Shown: in pieces, positions 54,766-64,000 of the stretch
Layout of the letters: every line of letters starts with the position of its first letter
Numbering within the stretch: position 1 is the first letter of the stretch
Assembly (NCBI RefSeq): GCF_042477335.2
Contig: NC_091246.1
Span: 113,241,001 to 113,305,000 of the forward strand
From: Ovis canadensis
Lineage: Eukaryota > Chordata > Mammalia > Artiodactyla > Bovidae
Length of the DNA stretch: 64,000 nucleotides
Direction of reading: 5' to 3'
Translations under genes and position numbers: made by a program
The notes under the pieces: generated by a model
What the model saw: only the letters and a program-made list of their open reading frames with translations
Told to the model about the DNA's origin: nothing
Databases searched by the model: none

Positions 54766-55340
54766 ATTTGCAGTCACAAAACCAATGTGCAAATGATCAA
54801 TGTATCCATCATTGCTAAATCTCAATATCCTAGCTCAAGAAAAGTGAGTTTAGAAACTGTTATCTGAAATATTATTATTTTTTGAGGAACAACAAAGACA
54901 TCAGAGATGCATACAGAGCACAGGGTAAAGCATGACAGGAAGTATCTCACACAGCTAGTGAACACAGTCCAGGTGACCCCTGTTTTCCCAGAGTGACCCT
55001 CTTAATTACTTCTATCTGTATCTATTCCCACACAACTTTTCCAGAATGAAACCCTCTGATAGCCCCCACATAGTATCTTACTGAAATATATGTATTTTAT
55101 TCCTCTATGTACAATAAAATAAAAATATTCTCTAATTCTTTTTGTAAACTGCCTAATAATGTGAATTGTATATAAGAACATGTATGATCAAGATCATCAA
55201 GTGAGGGAAGGGAAATGAAGAGTTGAAATACATAGCTGAAAATACATAAGGAAGATAATTTCTGTTATATTAATAGTTCTACTGAAGTATGTAAAGTCAT
55301 AGAGAAATACAATAAAATTGTCAGAAAATGTAAATATTTA
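54766..55340. other. Non-coding interval
   Basis: No feature recognised. Confidence 0.5.
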
Positions 55341-55460
55341 AGGGAAATCCCTAGCAGTCCAATGGTTAGGACTTTGTACTTCCACTGCCATCAGCCTGAG
55401 GTTCAATATCTGGTTGGGGTGCTAAGATCCCACAAACCATGAAACATGGCCACAAAATGA
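55341..55460 (+). mobile_element. CHR-type tRNA-Glu SINE, sense
   Basis: GGGAAATCCCTAGCAGTCCA head with ATGGTTAGGACTTTG, then GGTTCAATATCTGGTTGGGG and ACAAACCATGAAACATGGCC. Complementary in type to the copy at 12845. Confidence 0.88.
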
Positions 55461-55555
55461 TGTAAGTATTTAAAACTGAGATCATATGGCAAAGCTGTAG
55501 TTCTATCTTCAATAACTATCAATTTGTCCAATGCCTGTGCCAATCAGGGCATTTG

Positions 55556-55770
55556 GGGCTTCCCTGGTGGCTCAGGTAGTAAAGAATCTACCTGCAGTGC
55601 AGATGATCGGGTTTGATCCCTGGGTAGGGAAGATCCCCTGGAGAAGGGAATGACAACCCACTTCAGTATTCTTGCCTATGAAATCCCATGGACAGAGGAG
55701 CCTGGCAGGCTATAGTCCATGGGATCCAAGAGTCAGACATGACTGAACAACTAACACTTTAACTTTTTTG
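55556..55770 (+). mobile_element. Bov-tA SINE, sense
   Basis: GGGGCTTCCCTGGTGGCTCA head, BovA body, and a TAACACTTTAACTTTTTT tail. Confidence 0.96.
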
Positions 55771-56009
55771 ACATTGGACTGTATTCGGAAAGAATGCCCT
55801 AAAAAATATTTCAAGGAAGTGTGTATGGTGATAACACATGGATTATAAACTGAGAAAGGGGAAATGCGTACATAATAAAATTCTTAAATTAGAAACAATT
55901 GCATTGATCATGGAAATCAGTCTCGGTATCCTGATACAATTTATAAAACAGACACTGACCCCTGATGGTAAAAATAAAAAGCAGATAATACATTTACCCT
56001 TTTTCACAC

Positions 56010-56971
56010 ATGGAGCACCAAAAAAAAGCAGCAGAAGGTAATCTCACTAAACTGATGGAGTTTGTTCTCCTGAACTTTGCTGATGTTCCTCATCTCCAGG
56101 GGTTTATATTTGGACTGTTCTCATTCATCTATATAACTATCTTGATGGGCAATGGCATCATATCTCTGATAACAAACTAGATCCTGGTCTACAGACCCCC
56201 ATGTATTTTTTCCTTGGCAGTTTTTCCCTTTTGGAAATCTGCTATGTGTCTGTTACACTCCCCAGAATGCTCACGAGTCTTTGGACACAAAGAAGAACAA
56301 TTTCTTTAGTTGCTTGTGCCACACAAATGTGCTTCATTCTTATACTTGGGGCCACCGAGTGCTTCCTTCTGGCCGTGATGGCCTATGATTGCTACACGGC
56401 CATTTGTAGCCCTCTGCACTATCCTCTAGTGGTGAACTACAAGGTGTGTATCCAGCTAGTGGCTGGCTCCTGGATCAGTGGAATCCCAGTCCAAACAGGC
56501 CAGACAGGCCAGATTTTCTCTCTGCCCTTTTGTGGTTCTAACCTCATCAACCACTTCTTCTGTGACGTCCCTCCCATACTCAAGGTGGCCTGTGGGGATA
56601 CTTTTCTGAATGAAATGTTGGTCTTCACAGTTGCTGCGCTGTTTGTTTTGGTTCCATTTCTGTTGATACTTGTCTCTTAAGGCAAAATCATCTCCACATT
56701 CTTTAAATTGCCGTCAGCCATAGGTCGGGGCAAAGCCTTTTCCACCTGCTCCTCTCATGTTATGGTTGTGGCATTGTTCTTCAGATCAGGCCTTGTCACA
56801 TATTTAAGACCCAAGACCCAAGGCTCAGCAGGAACTGACAAAGTATTTTCTCTCTTCTACAGGATTGTGACGCCTGTGTTTAACCCCATGATATACAGTC
56901 TAAGGAACAAGGATGTCATGATGGCACTGAGACAATGGCCATGCAAATATCTTAGTTCATTGAAAAACTGA
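56010..56971 (+). pseudogene. Olfactory receptor pseudogene, OR10-like, copy 3, best preserved
   Basis: Single-exon odorant receptor remnant of about 320 codons. The start MEHQKKAAEGNLTKLMEF gives an N-glycosylation-type NLT. Helix 1 has MGNG. A one-base deletion near 56177 shifts the frame and creates a stop. The second frame (from 56178) runs through a PPCIFFLGSFSLLEICYV-like helix 2, PRMLTSL, MAYDCYTAICSPLHYP, LPFCGSNLINHFFCDVPP and on to helix 5. There TAT has become TAA (56678-56680) in the SYGK motif. The same frame then continues through KAFSTCSSH and PMIYSLRNKDVMMALR to the end. Two lesions only, so loss of function is comparatively recent. The usual MAYDRY reads MAYDCY, a third possible defect. 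Confidence 0.95.
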
Positions 56972-57055
56972 CTTGTATTTCAGCAGTTGATTTCTTATAT
57001 ATTTGTTATAAATTTTCAATATTTATCTTAAACTCAATTTATCTGTCTATAACGT

Positions 57056-57176
57056 GGTGCTGCTGCTGCTGCTAAGTCACTTCAGTCGTGTCCGACTCTA
57101 TGCGACCCCATAGACGGCAACCTACCAGGCTCCCCGGTCCCTGGGATTCTCCAGGCAAGAACACTGGAGTGGGTTA
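57056..57176 (-). mobile_element. BovA-type SINE, antisense, short
   Basis: (TGC)n CTAAGTCACTTCAGTCGTG to GGCAAGAACACTGGAGTGGG. Monomer only. Confidence 0.94.
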
Positions 57177-59892
57177 GTTATTACCAAAATAAAAATTACT
57201 TGTAACACTGAGAAATCTTGCTGTCTCCAGTTATACAGTTGTGTATGGGTCAACAAATAGCAAATCATTCACTTGGGAATTCTATAACCTTACTGTGAAA
57301 TGTTCTCTTGTAGTAAGAACTTTAGACAAGAATTGCTATAATAGGCCCAGTTGTAATACAGACTCAGTTATATCACTTATTTGAAAGAATATTATTCAGT
57401 TCCATAGAGCTGTCACAGAAATTTTAAAAACTAAGTTAGTAATGGGCATTAATTAAAATGTTATGTATAGTTTGGCCTAGCAATTATTCTACAGAGAAAT
57501 AATTTCTTAGAGTGAAAAGTAGCTCTCACTGGGAATGTAGTTTAATAAATGATGTACAATGATATTAGTAATTATTAGGAATCATTTATGTGTATATCAG
57601 ATTAAATCCATAATATGATTTGTTGAGTTGATAAAACAAAAGATATTATTGAAATCTTTACATATAATAAGATGAGCTTGGAAAAAGCGATGGGAATATT
57701 CACAAGTCATGTTTTTTTAAAATATATTTTTCTAGGGATGATAGTGGGGATAGGAAAGTTAGGGGAAAAGAAAAAATTTAAATTTTTGTAAAAGTAAGTA
57801 TCTGCTATAAAAGCACAAGCATTGTACACCTTAAACCTTATATACATACACATATTAGAAAGAGTCAATACAAAAATAATCATTGTTGTTAATTATAGAA
57901 ATCACAGAGTAAATCATTCTATTTTCCCTTTGTTTTATTGAAATTGTGCAGTTTATTACAATAAGTTCGTGCTACTCAGGTAATCAAAATAAAAAACAAT
58001 AAATTTGTATTCATTCTGGACAAGGAAAATAAAAATTATTAGTTGTGTGTGCTATTTCTGTAGTTATATAATTTTCAAAATTCCATGTATATACAATAAT
58101 TCTTCATATAGACAGGCGACAGATCATTGCAGAACTATGACTTGTCACCAGTACTCAAAGTTAAAAAATATGATGAAGCTTGAACAGTTGCTTTTAAAGT
58201 TTATTCCCATAAAAATATATGTCAGTTTCGTTCACATTTATATGGAGCTGGCTATTTCCAGATGGATAGGAAGGTGAAGTACCACTTTCTCCTTGGGAAA
58301 AAACAACCAGATGACATGTGACCAATTCTGATAATAAAGTGAAGAAGGAAAAACCAACTTTTATTGAGAACCAAGTAAACAATAAATCACCAAGATTCTC
58401 AGATAATACAGCCATCATAACCTACTAAAATCTGATGGAAACAATTGAATACAGAAGGTTTAAAGAAAGAGAACTATAATAACAGCAACAACAAAATTCC
58501 AGGAAATTTTCTAGGCAGAAGTTGGATAAACCCTGAAAGTATCATATGTTGAAAAGATTGAGACAAAAATTAAGAAATCCTCTCTTTTTTCTCTCCCTCC
58601 TGCCTAATAAAAAAATTTTTTTTTTTTTTAGGGAAAAGAGATAACTAACGGGGGGGTGGGGAGACAAAATTTAAAAAATATTGATATATCAAACAGATGT
58701 GACTGGATCTCTCTCCTTTTATAGAAAAGGGCAAATAAGAGTGATATCTTGGAGCATTATAACTTTTTTTGGGTAGATACTGAATTTCCACAAGCTAAAA
58801 ATGTCAGTGGACAGCTTCAGAAATTATTTTCTCTTTGGTTTGGCAACTAACAAACCATATTTAAACTAGTTATCACATTTAGTGGTAATAGCTTGCTAAA
58901 AATCTGTATCTGTATCACTTGTTTTTAAAACACGATGAATGTGTGCAAACACTACCACTGCTTTGTAAATTATAAATATCTTTATTAGCAAGATAATCTT
59001 TTGTTGCTACTTTGCATTGTACTATTCCCAGAACAAGTCACTCATAATTCTGAGAAACTAAGCACACACAATTTTATTATTTAGAAACACAAAAACAGAT
59101 ATTCATTTACGTACGTATACATGCTTGTCTGTGTGTGTCTGTGTGTGTACTTTAGGAGAATATTGCTCTTGTGGACTGAAGTCAACTGACAATGAGGGAT
59201 GGGAAGGTCAATAATATGTGCAAATTCTTTCCAAGATTAGTAGCCTGATTCGGCAAAAGTGAAAAGTGAATATGTCTTCATTGCGCATCTGGATTGTATT
59301 AATAGCTATGGATTCTTTGCTACAAAAGAATATTCAGGGAATAACGATAGACATCTTCTCTTTCTTTCCTTCTTTTAAAGGTATCTGCATATTTATATTT
59401 ATATAGGTACCATACATATAATTGTTTCTTGGAATAGTGTATTGCTATATGTAACCGTTATGTTGCTTAACTGTTTCTTTAGCTGTGACATGAAAGCATG
59501 TAAGCTTATTTCACTACCACATAATTAGTACAGAGAACATATACAGAAACAGAATAATAGACTGGAAGATAAAGAGAAGGTGAACAGATAGTCTAAGGGA
59601 AGAGTTGGAAAAAATATAAATTATGAAACAAACTTTTAGTGAGATGATGTTGAAATTTCAAAAAGGAAGATGATTGAGCTTTGCCACAGTAAGCTTTACA
59701 CACACAAGATGTACATATTTATATATGTATATTTATATTTCGTGTTTAAAGCATTTAGATAGAGGATAGATACATAGATAAAAAGAGGGCAAGAGTTTGT
59801 ATACGTGCATGCAGTAACACAGATGTGAACTTTTCTAGGTGGATTCATAGAAGTAATTATATTTAGAATGATTATGAAACTAAGCCTTGCCA
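57177..59892. other. Long AT-rich interval
   Basis: No gene or repeat family recognised over 2.7 kb. Contains a T run near 58617-58630, a short G run near 58650, a GT-rich stretch near 59130, and AT-rich low-complexity DNA near 59710. Confidence 0.5.
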
Positions 59893-60130
59893 TGTGGGGC
59901 CACCCAAGATGCGGGGGGGGGGGGGGTGGGTCATGGTGGAGAGGTCTGACAGAATGTGGTCCACTGGAGAAGGGAATGGCAAACCACTTCAGTATTCTTG
60001 CCTTCAGAACCCCATGAACAGTATGAAAAGGCAAAATGATAGGATACTGAAAGTTGAACTCCCCAGGTTTGTAGGTGCCCAATATGCTACTGGAGATCAG
60101 TGGAGAAATAACTCCAGAAAGAATGAAGGG

Positions 60131-61200
60131 ATGGAGCCAAAGCAAAAACAATACCCAGCTGTGGATTTGAGCGATGATAGAGGCAAGGTCCGATGCTGTA
60201 AAGAGCAATATTGCATAGGAACCTGGAATGTCAGGTCCATGAATCAAGGCAAATTGGAAGTGGTCAAATGGGAGATGGCAAGAGTGAATGTCTATATTCT
60301 AGGAATCAGCGAACTAAAATGGACTGGAATGGGTGAATTTAACTCAGTTCAGTTCAGTTGCTCAGTTGTGTCCGACTCTTTGCGACCCAATGAATCGCAG
60401 CACGCCAGGCCTCCCTGCACATCATCATCTCCCAGAGTTCACTCAGACTCATGTCCATCGAGTCTGTGATGCCATCCAGCCATCTCATCCTCTGTCGTCC
60501 CCTTCTCCTCCTGCCTCCAATTCCTCCCAGCATCAGAGTCTTTTCCAATGAGTCAACTCTTCTCATGAGGTGGCCAAAGTACTGGAGCTTCAGCATTAGC
60601 ATCATTCCTTCCAAAGAAATCCCAGAGTTGATCTACTTCAGAATGGACTGGCTGGATCTCCAAACTCAGATGACCATTATATCTACTACTGCGGGCAGGA
60701 ATCCCTCAGAAGAGATGAAGTGCTATCATGGTCAACAAAAGAGTCTGAAATGCAGTACTTGGATGCAACCTCAAAAATGACAGAATGATCTCTGTTCGTC
60801 TCCAAGGCAAACCATTCAATATCACGGTAATTCAAGCCTATGCCTCAACCAGTAATGCTGAAGAAGCTGAAGTTGAACAGTTCTATGAAGATCTACAAGA
60901 CCTTTTAGAACACACACCCAAAAAAGATTTCCTTTCCATTATAGGGGACTGGAATGCAAATTAGGAAGTCAAGAAACACCTGGAGTAACAGGGAAAGTTG
61001 GCCTTGGAATATGGAATGAAGCAGGACAAAAGCTAATAGAGTTTTGCCAAGAGAATACACTGGTCATAACAAACACTCTCTTCCAATAACACAAGAGAAG
61101 ACTCTACACATGGACATCACCAGATGGTCAACACCGAAATGAGATTGATTATATTCTTTGCAGCCAAAGATGGAGAAGCTCTATATAATCAGCAAAAACA
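60131..61200 (+). pseudogene. BovB ORF2 endonuclease domain, interrupted
   Basis: Start MEPKQKQYPAVD, then CIGTWNVRSMNQGK and ISELKWTGMGEFNS, then the nested antisense BovB, then YIYYCGQE-like and VIQAYASTSNAEE segments. The catalytic-type GDWNAK motif is followed directly by a stop (TAG near 60962). Homologous to the endonuclease frame at 18738-19424 on the minus strand. Confidence 0.88.
60348..60662 (-). mobile_element. RTE-BovB 3' end nested in BovB, antisense
   Basis: TTCAGTTGCTCAGTTGTGTC to GACTGGCTGGATCTCC, 315 bp. AACTCAG on both sides (60341-60347 and 60663-60669) is a short target duplication. Removal restores the GAATTTAACTCAGATGACC continuity of the host BovB. Confidence 0.94.
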
Positions 61201-61822
61201 AGGCCAGAAGCTAACTGTAGCTCAGATCATGAACTCCTTATTGCCAAATTCAGACTGAAATTGAAGAAAGTGTGGAAAACCACTAGACCATTCAGGTATG
61301 ACCTAAATCAAATCCCTTATGATTAAACAGTAGAAGTGAGAAATAGATTTAAGGGACTAGATCTGATAGATAGAGTGCCTGATGAACTATGGAATGAGGT
61401 TCGTGACATTGTACAGGAGACAGGGATGAAGACCATCCCCATGGAAAGGAAATGCAAAAAAGCAAAATGGCTGTCTGAGAAGGCCTTACAAATAACTGTA
61501 AAAGAGAGAAGTGAAAAGCAAAGGAGAAAAGGAAAGATATAAGCATTTGAATGCAGAGTTCCAAAGAATAGCAAGGAGAGATAAGAAAGCCTTTCTCAGT
61601 GATCAATGCAAAGAAATAGAGTAAAATAACAGAATGGGAAAGACTAGAGATCTCTTCAAGAAAATTAGAGATACCAAGGGAACATTTCATGCAAAGATGG
61701 GCTCGATAAAGGACAGAAATGGTATGGACATAACAGAAGCATAAGATATTAAGAAGAGATGGCAAGAATACACAGAAGAACTGTACAAAAAAGATCTTCA
61801 TGACCCAGATAATCACGACGGT

Positions 61823-62911
61823 GTGATCACTCATCTAGAGCCAGACATCCTGGAATGTGAAGTCAAGTGGGCCTTAGAAAGCATCACTGTGAACAAAGCT
61901 AGTGGAGGTGATGGAATTCCAGTTGAGCTATTTCAAATCCTGAAAGATGATGCTGTGAAAGTGCTGCACTCATTATGCCAGCAAATTTGGAAAACTCAGC
62001 AGTGGCCACAGGACTGGAAAAGGTCAGTTTTCATTCCAATGCCAAAGACAGGCAATGCCAAAGAATGCTCAAACTACCGCACAATTGCACTCATGTCACA
62101 CACTAGTAAAGTGATGTTCAAAATTCTCCAAGCCAGGCTTCAGCAATACGTGAACCGTGAACTTCGGAATGTTCCAGCTGGTTTTAGAAAAGGCAGAGGA
62201 ACCAGAGATCAAATTGCCAACGTCTGCTCGATCATTGAAAAAGCAAGAGAGTTCCAGAAAAACATCGATTTCTGCTTTAGTGACTATGCCAAAGCCTTTG
62301 ACTGTATGGATCACAATAAACTGTGGAAAATTCTTCAGGAGATGGGAATACCAGACCACCTGACCTGCCTCTTGAGAAACGTATATGCAGATCAGGAAGC
62401 AACAGTTAGAACTGGACATGGAACAACAGACTGGTTCCAAATAGGAAAAGGAGTACGTCAAGGCTGCATACTGTCACCCTGCTTATTTAACTTATACACA
62501 GAGCACATCATGAGAAATGCTGGGCTGGAAGAAGCACAAGCTGGAATCAAGATTTCCGGGAGAAATATCAATAACCTCATGTATGCAGATGACACCAGCC
62601 TTATGGCAGAGAGTGAAGAGGAACTAAAAAGCCTCTTGATGAAATTGAAAGAGGAGAGTGAAAAAGTTGGCTTAAAGCTCAACATTCAGAAAATGAAGAT
62701 CATGGCATCTGGTCCCATCACTTCATGGGAAATAGATGGGGAAACAGTGGAAACAGTGGTAGACTTTCTTTTCGGGAGTTCCAAAATCACTGCAGATGGT
62801 GATTGCAGCCATGAAATTAAAAGACACTTACTCCTTGTAAGGAAAGTTATGACCAACCCAGATAGCATATTCAAAAGCAGAATATTACTTTGCCAAAAAA
62901 GGTCCATCTAG
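61823..62911 (+). pseudogene. BovB ORF2 reverse transcriptase domain, longest open frame
   Basis: An uninterrupted 362 codons without an upstream link to the endonuclease. It contains the fingers (WPQDWKRSVFIPMPK near residue 60), the FSDYAKAFDC block (Ser for Ile; near 151), KGVRQGCILSPCLF near 211, and the catalytic YADD at residues 254-257 (62582-62593). Then come the thumb and GETVETVVDF, ending at a frameshift in SRDITLPTK. All core RT motifs are intact, unlike the YEDD copy at 20.9 kb. The domain lacks its endonuclease and C-terminus in frame, so retrotransposition is not possible from this copy. Confidence 0.93.
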
Positions 62912-63150
62912 TCAAGGCTATGGTTTTTCTTGCGGTCATGTATGGGTGTGAGAGTTGGACTGTAAAGAAAGCTGGGGGTTGAAGAATTGATGCTTTTGAA
63001 CTGTGGTGTTAGAGAAGACTTTTGATAGTCCCTTGGACTGCAAACAGATCCAACCAGTCCATCCTGAAGGAGATCAGTCCTGGGTGTTCATTGGAAGGAC
63101 TGAGGCTAAAGTTGAAACTGCAATACTTTGGTCACCTGATGCAAAGAGTT

Positions 63151-63330
63151 GACTCATTGGAAAAGACCCTGATGGTGGGAGGGATTGGGGGCAGGAGGAG
63201 AAGGGAACGACAGAGAATGAGATGGCTGGATGGCATTACTGACTCATTAGAAAAGACCCTGATGGTGGGAAAGATTGAAGGCAGGAGGAGAAAGGGACAA
63301 CAAAGGAAAAGATGGTTGGATCACATCACC
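63151..63330 (+). repeat. Two tandem 90-bp units in the BovB C-terminus
   Basis: Each unit starts ACTCATTGGAAAAGACC or ACTCATTAGAAAAGACC and holds GGCAGGAGGAGAA. The copies differ markedly (GGGATTGGGGGC versus AAGATTGAAGGC), more than a fresh duplication would. The 90-bp length keeps frame and gives a repeated SLEKTLMVG peptide, open across 63022-63441. Confidence 0.92.
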
Positions 63331-63465
63331 AATTCTATGGACATGAGTTTGAGTGAACTCCGGGAGTTGGTGAACAACAGGGAGGCCTGGCATGCTGTGA
63401 TTCATTGGGTCTCGAAGAGTCAGACACCACAGAGCGACTGAATTGAACTGAACTGAAGGTTGTCA

Positions 63466-63690
63466 TATATGGCCTTCCCCAGTGGCTCAGCAGTAAAGAA
63501 TCTGTCTGAAGTGCAGGAGCTGCAGGAGATGTGGGTTTGATCCCTGGATTGGCAAGATACCTTGGAGAAGGGCATGGCAACCCATTCTAATATTCTTGCT
63601 AGGAGAATCCCATGGATAGAGGAGCCTGGCTGGCTATAGTCCATAGGGTGGCACAATCAGACACAACTGAAGTGACTTAGCGTGCACACA
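63466..63690 (+). mobile_element. Bov-tA SINE, sense
   Basis: GGCCTTCCCCAGTGGCTCAG head, BovA body, GTGACTTAGCGTGCACACAC tail, next to an AT microsatellite. AGGTTGTCATATAT on the left and AGGTTGATATATAT on the right may be a diverged duplication. Confidence 0.94.
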
Positions 63691-63696
63691 CAAGGT

Positions 63697-63726
<30 letters not shown>
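63697..63726 (+). repeat. (AT)n microsatellite
   Basis: A run of AT units between the SINE and an antisense BovB. Confidence 0.95.
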
Positions 63727-63727
<1 letters not shown>

Positions 63728-63734
<7 letters not shown>

Positions 63735-64000
63735 CTATTTAGTCGCTCAGTCGTATCCAACTCTTTGTGAGTCCATGGACGGCAGCATGCCAGGCTTCCT
63801 TGTCCTTCATCATCTCCTGGAACTCGTTCAAACTCATGTCCACAGAATTGGTGATGCCATCCAACCATCTTGTCTTTTATTGTCCCCTTCTCCTCCTGCC
63901 TTCAATCTTTCCCAGCATCAGGGTCTTTTCTAATGAGTCAGCTCTTGGCATCAGGTGACCAAAGTACTGCATCTTTAGTTTCAGCATCAGTCCGTCCAAT
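63728..64000 (-). mobile_element. RTE-BovB LINE 3' end, antisense, cut by window edge
   Basis: GTTGTTGCTATTTAGTCGCT through CATGGACGGCAGCATGCCAG to CAGCATCAGTCCGTCCAAT at the edge. It continues outside the window. Confidence 0.93.

Larger units (their letters stand above)
59893..63455 (+). mobile_element. RTE-BovB LINE, long sense copy, nearly complete ORF2
   Basis: It begins after a run of G (59917-59928) with GTGGGTCATGGTGGAGAGG, which matches the 5' region beside the endonuclease of the inverted BovB at 17933-21703, but without the GC-rich tandem array. ORF2 follows: endonuclease (about 60131-61200), linker, reverse transcriptase (61823-62911) and C-terminus to 63441. An antisense BovB is inserted at 60348-60662. 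Stops occur in the endonuclease (for example near 60962), after TYDXT-like linker DNA (61323) and in the C-terminal part (62982, 63011). Confidence 0.96.

Overview
The window is nuclear DNA of a ruminant (cattle, buffalo, sheep or goat type). The evidence is the density of RTE-BovB LINEs and their derived Bov-tA/BovA SINEs, together with CHR-type tRNA-Glu SINEs, L1, MaLR and ERV LTRs and decayed olfactory receptor genes. The species cannot be fixed from the sequence alone. No intact protein-coding gene was found. Almost every long reading frame belongs to a dead retroelement.

Layout. 1-12.4 kb is a nested pile of L1 fragments split by BovB copies, SINEs, a near-complete mariner transposon and a solo LTR. 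12.4-17 kb is mostly single-copy DNA with SINEs and an antisense solo LTR placed inside an antisense L1. A CpG island at about 17.0-17.75 kb is the best gene-regulatory candidate. Its minus strand carries a 33-codon first-exon candidate with a GTGAGC splice donor, and the upstream side has ETS, CRE-like and CCAAT-box matches. 17.9-21.7 kb is one near-complete BovB insertion whose 5' half is inverted in place, flanked by a target duplication. 24.2-34.4 kb is a defective class I (gamma-type) endogenous retrovirus with leader, gag, pro, pol and env. It is broken by stops, frameshifts, an antisense solo LTR, a SINE and a BovB fragment, and its two LTRs belong to different families. 34.4-38.5 kb is BovB, SINE and L1. 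38.5-57 kb is AT-rich DNA with three olfactory receptor pseudogenes on the plus strand (about 42.6, 46.1 and 56.0 kb), most like family OR10, so this is the edge or interior of an OR cluster. 57-59.9 kb is AT-rich and featureless. 59.9-63.5 kb is a long sense BovB, and another BovB runs off the right end.

The genes do not form a working system. The parts interact as insertion strata: L1 is cut by mariner, BovB and LTRs; BovB is cut by ERV and BovB; the ERV is cut by LTR, SINE and BovB. I found no previously undescribed functional system. The points most worth checking are the in-place-inverted BovB with microhomology, the retrovirus with mismatched LTRs, the 95-bp tandem array at the U3 end of the solo LTR, a 65-bp inverted repeat that includes a SINE head, and the orphan CpG-island exon.
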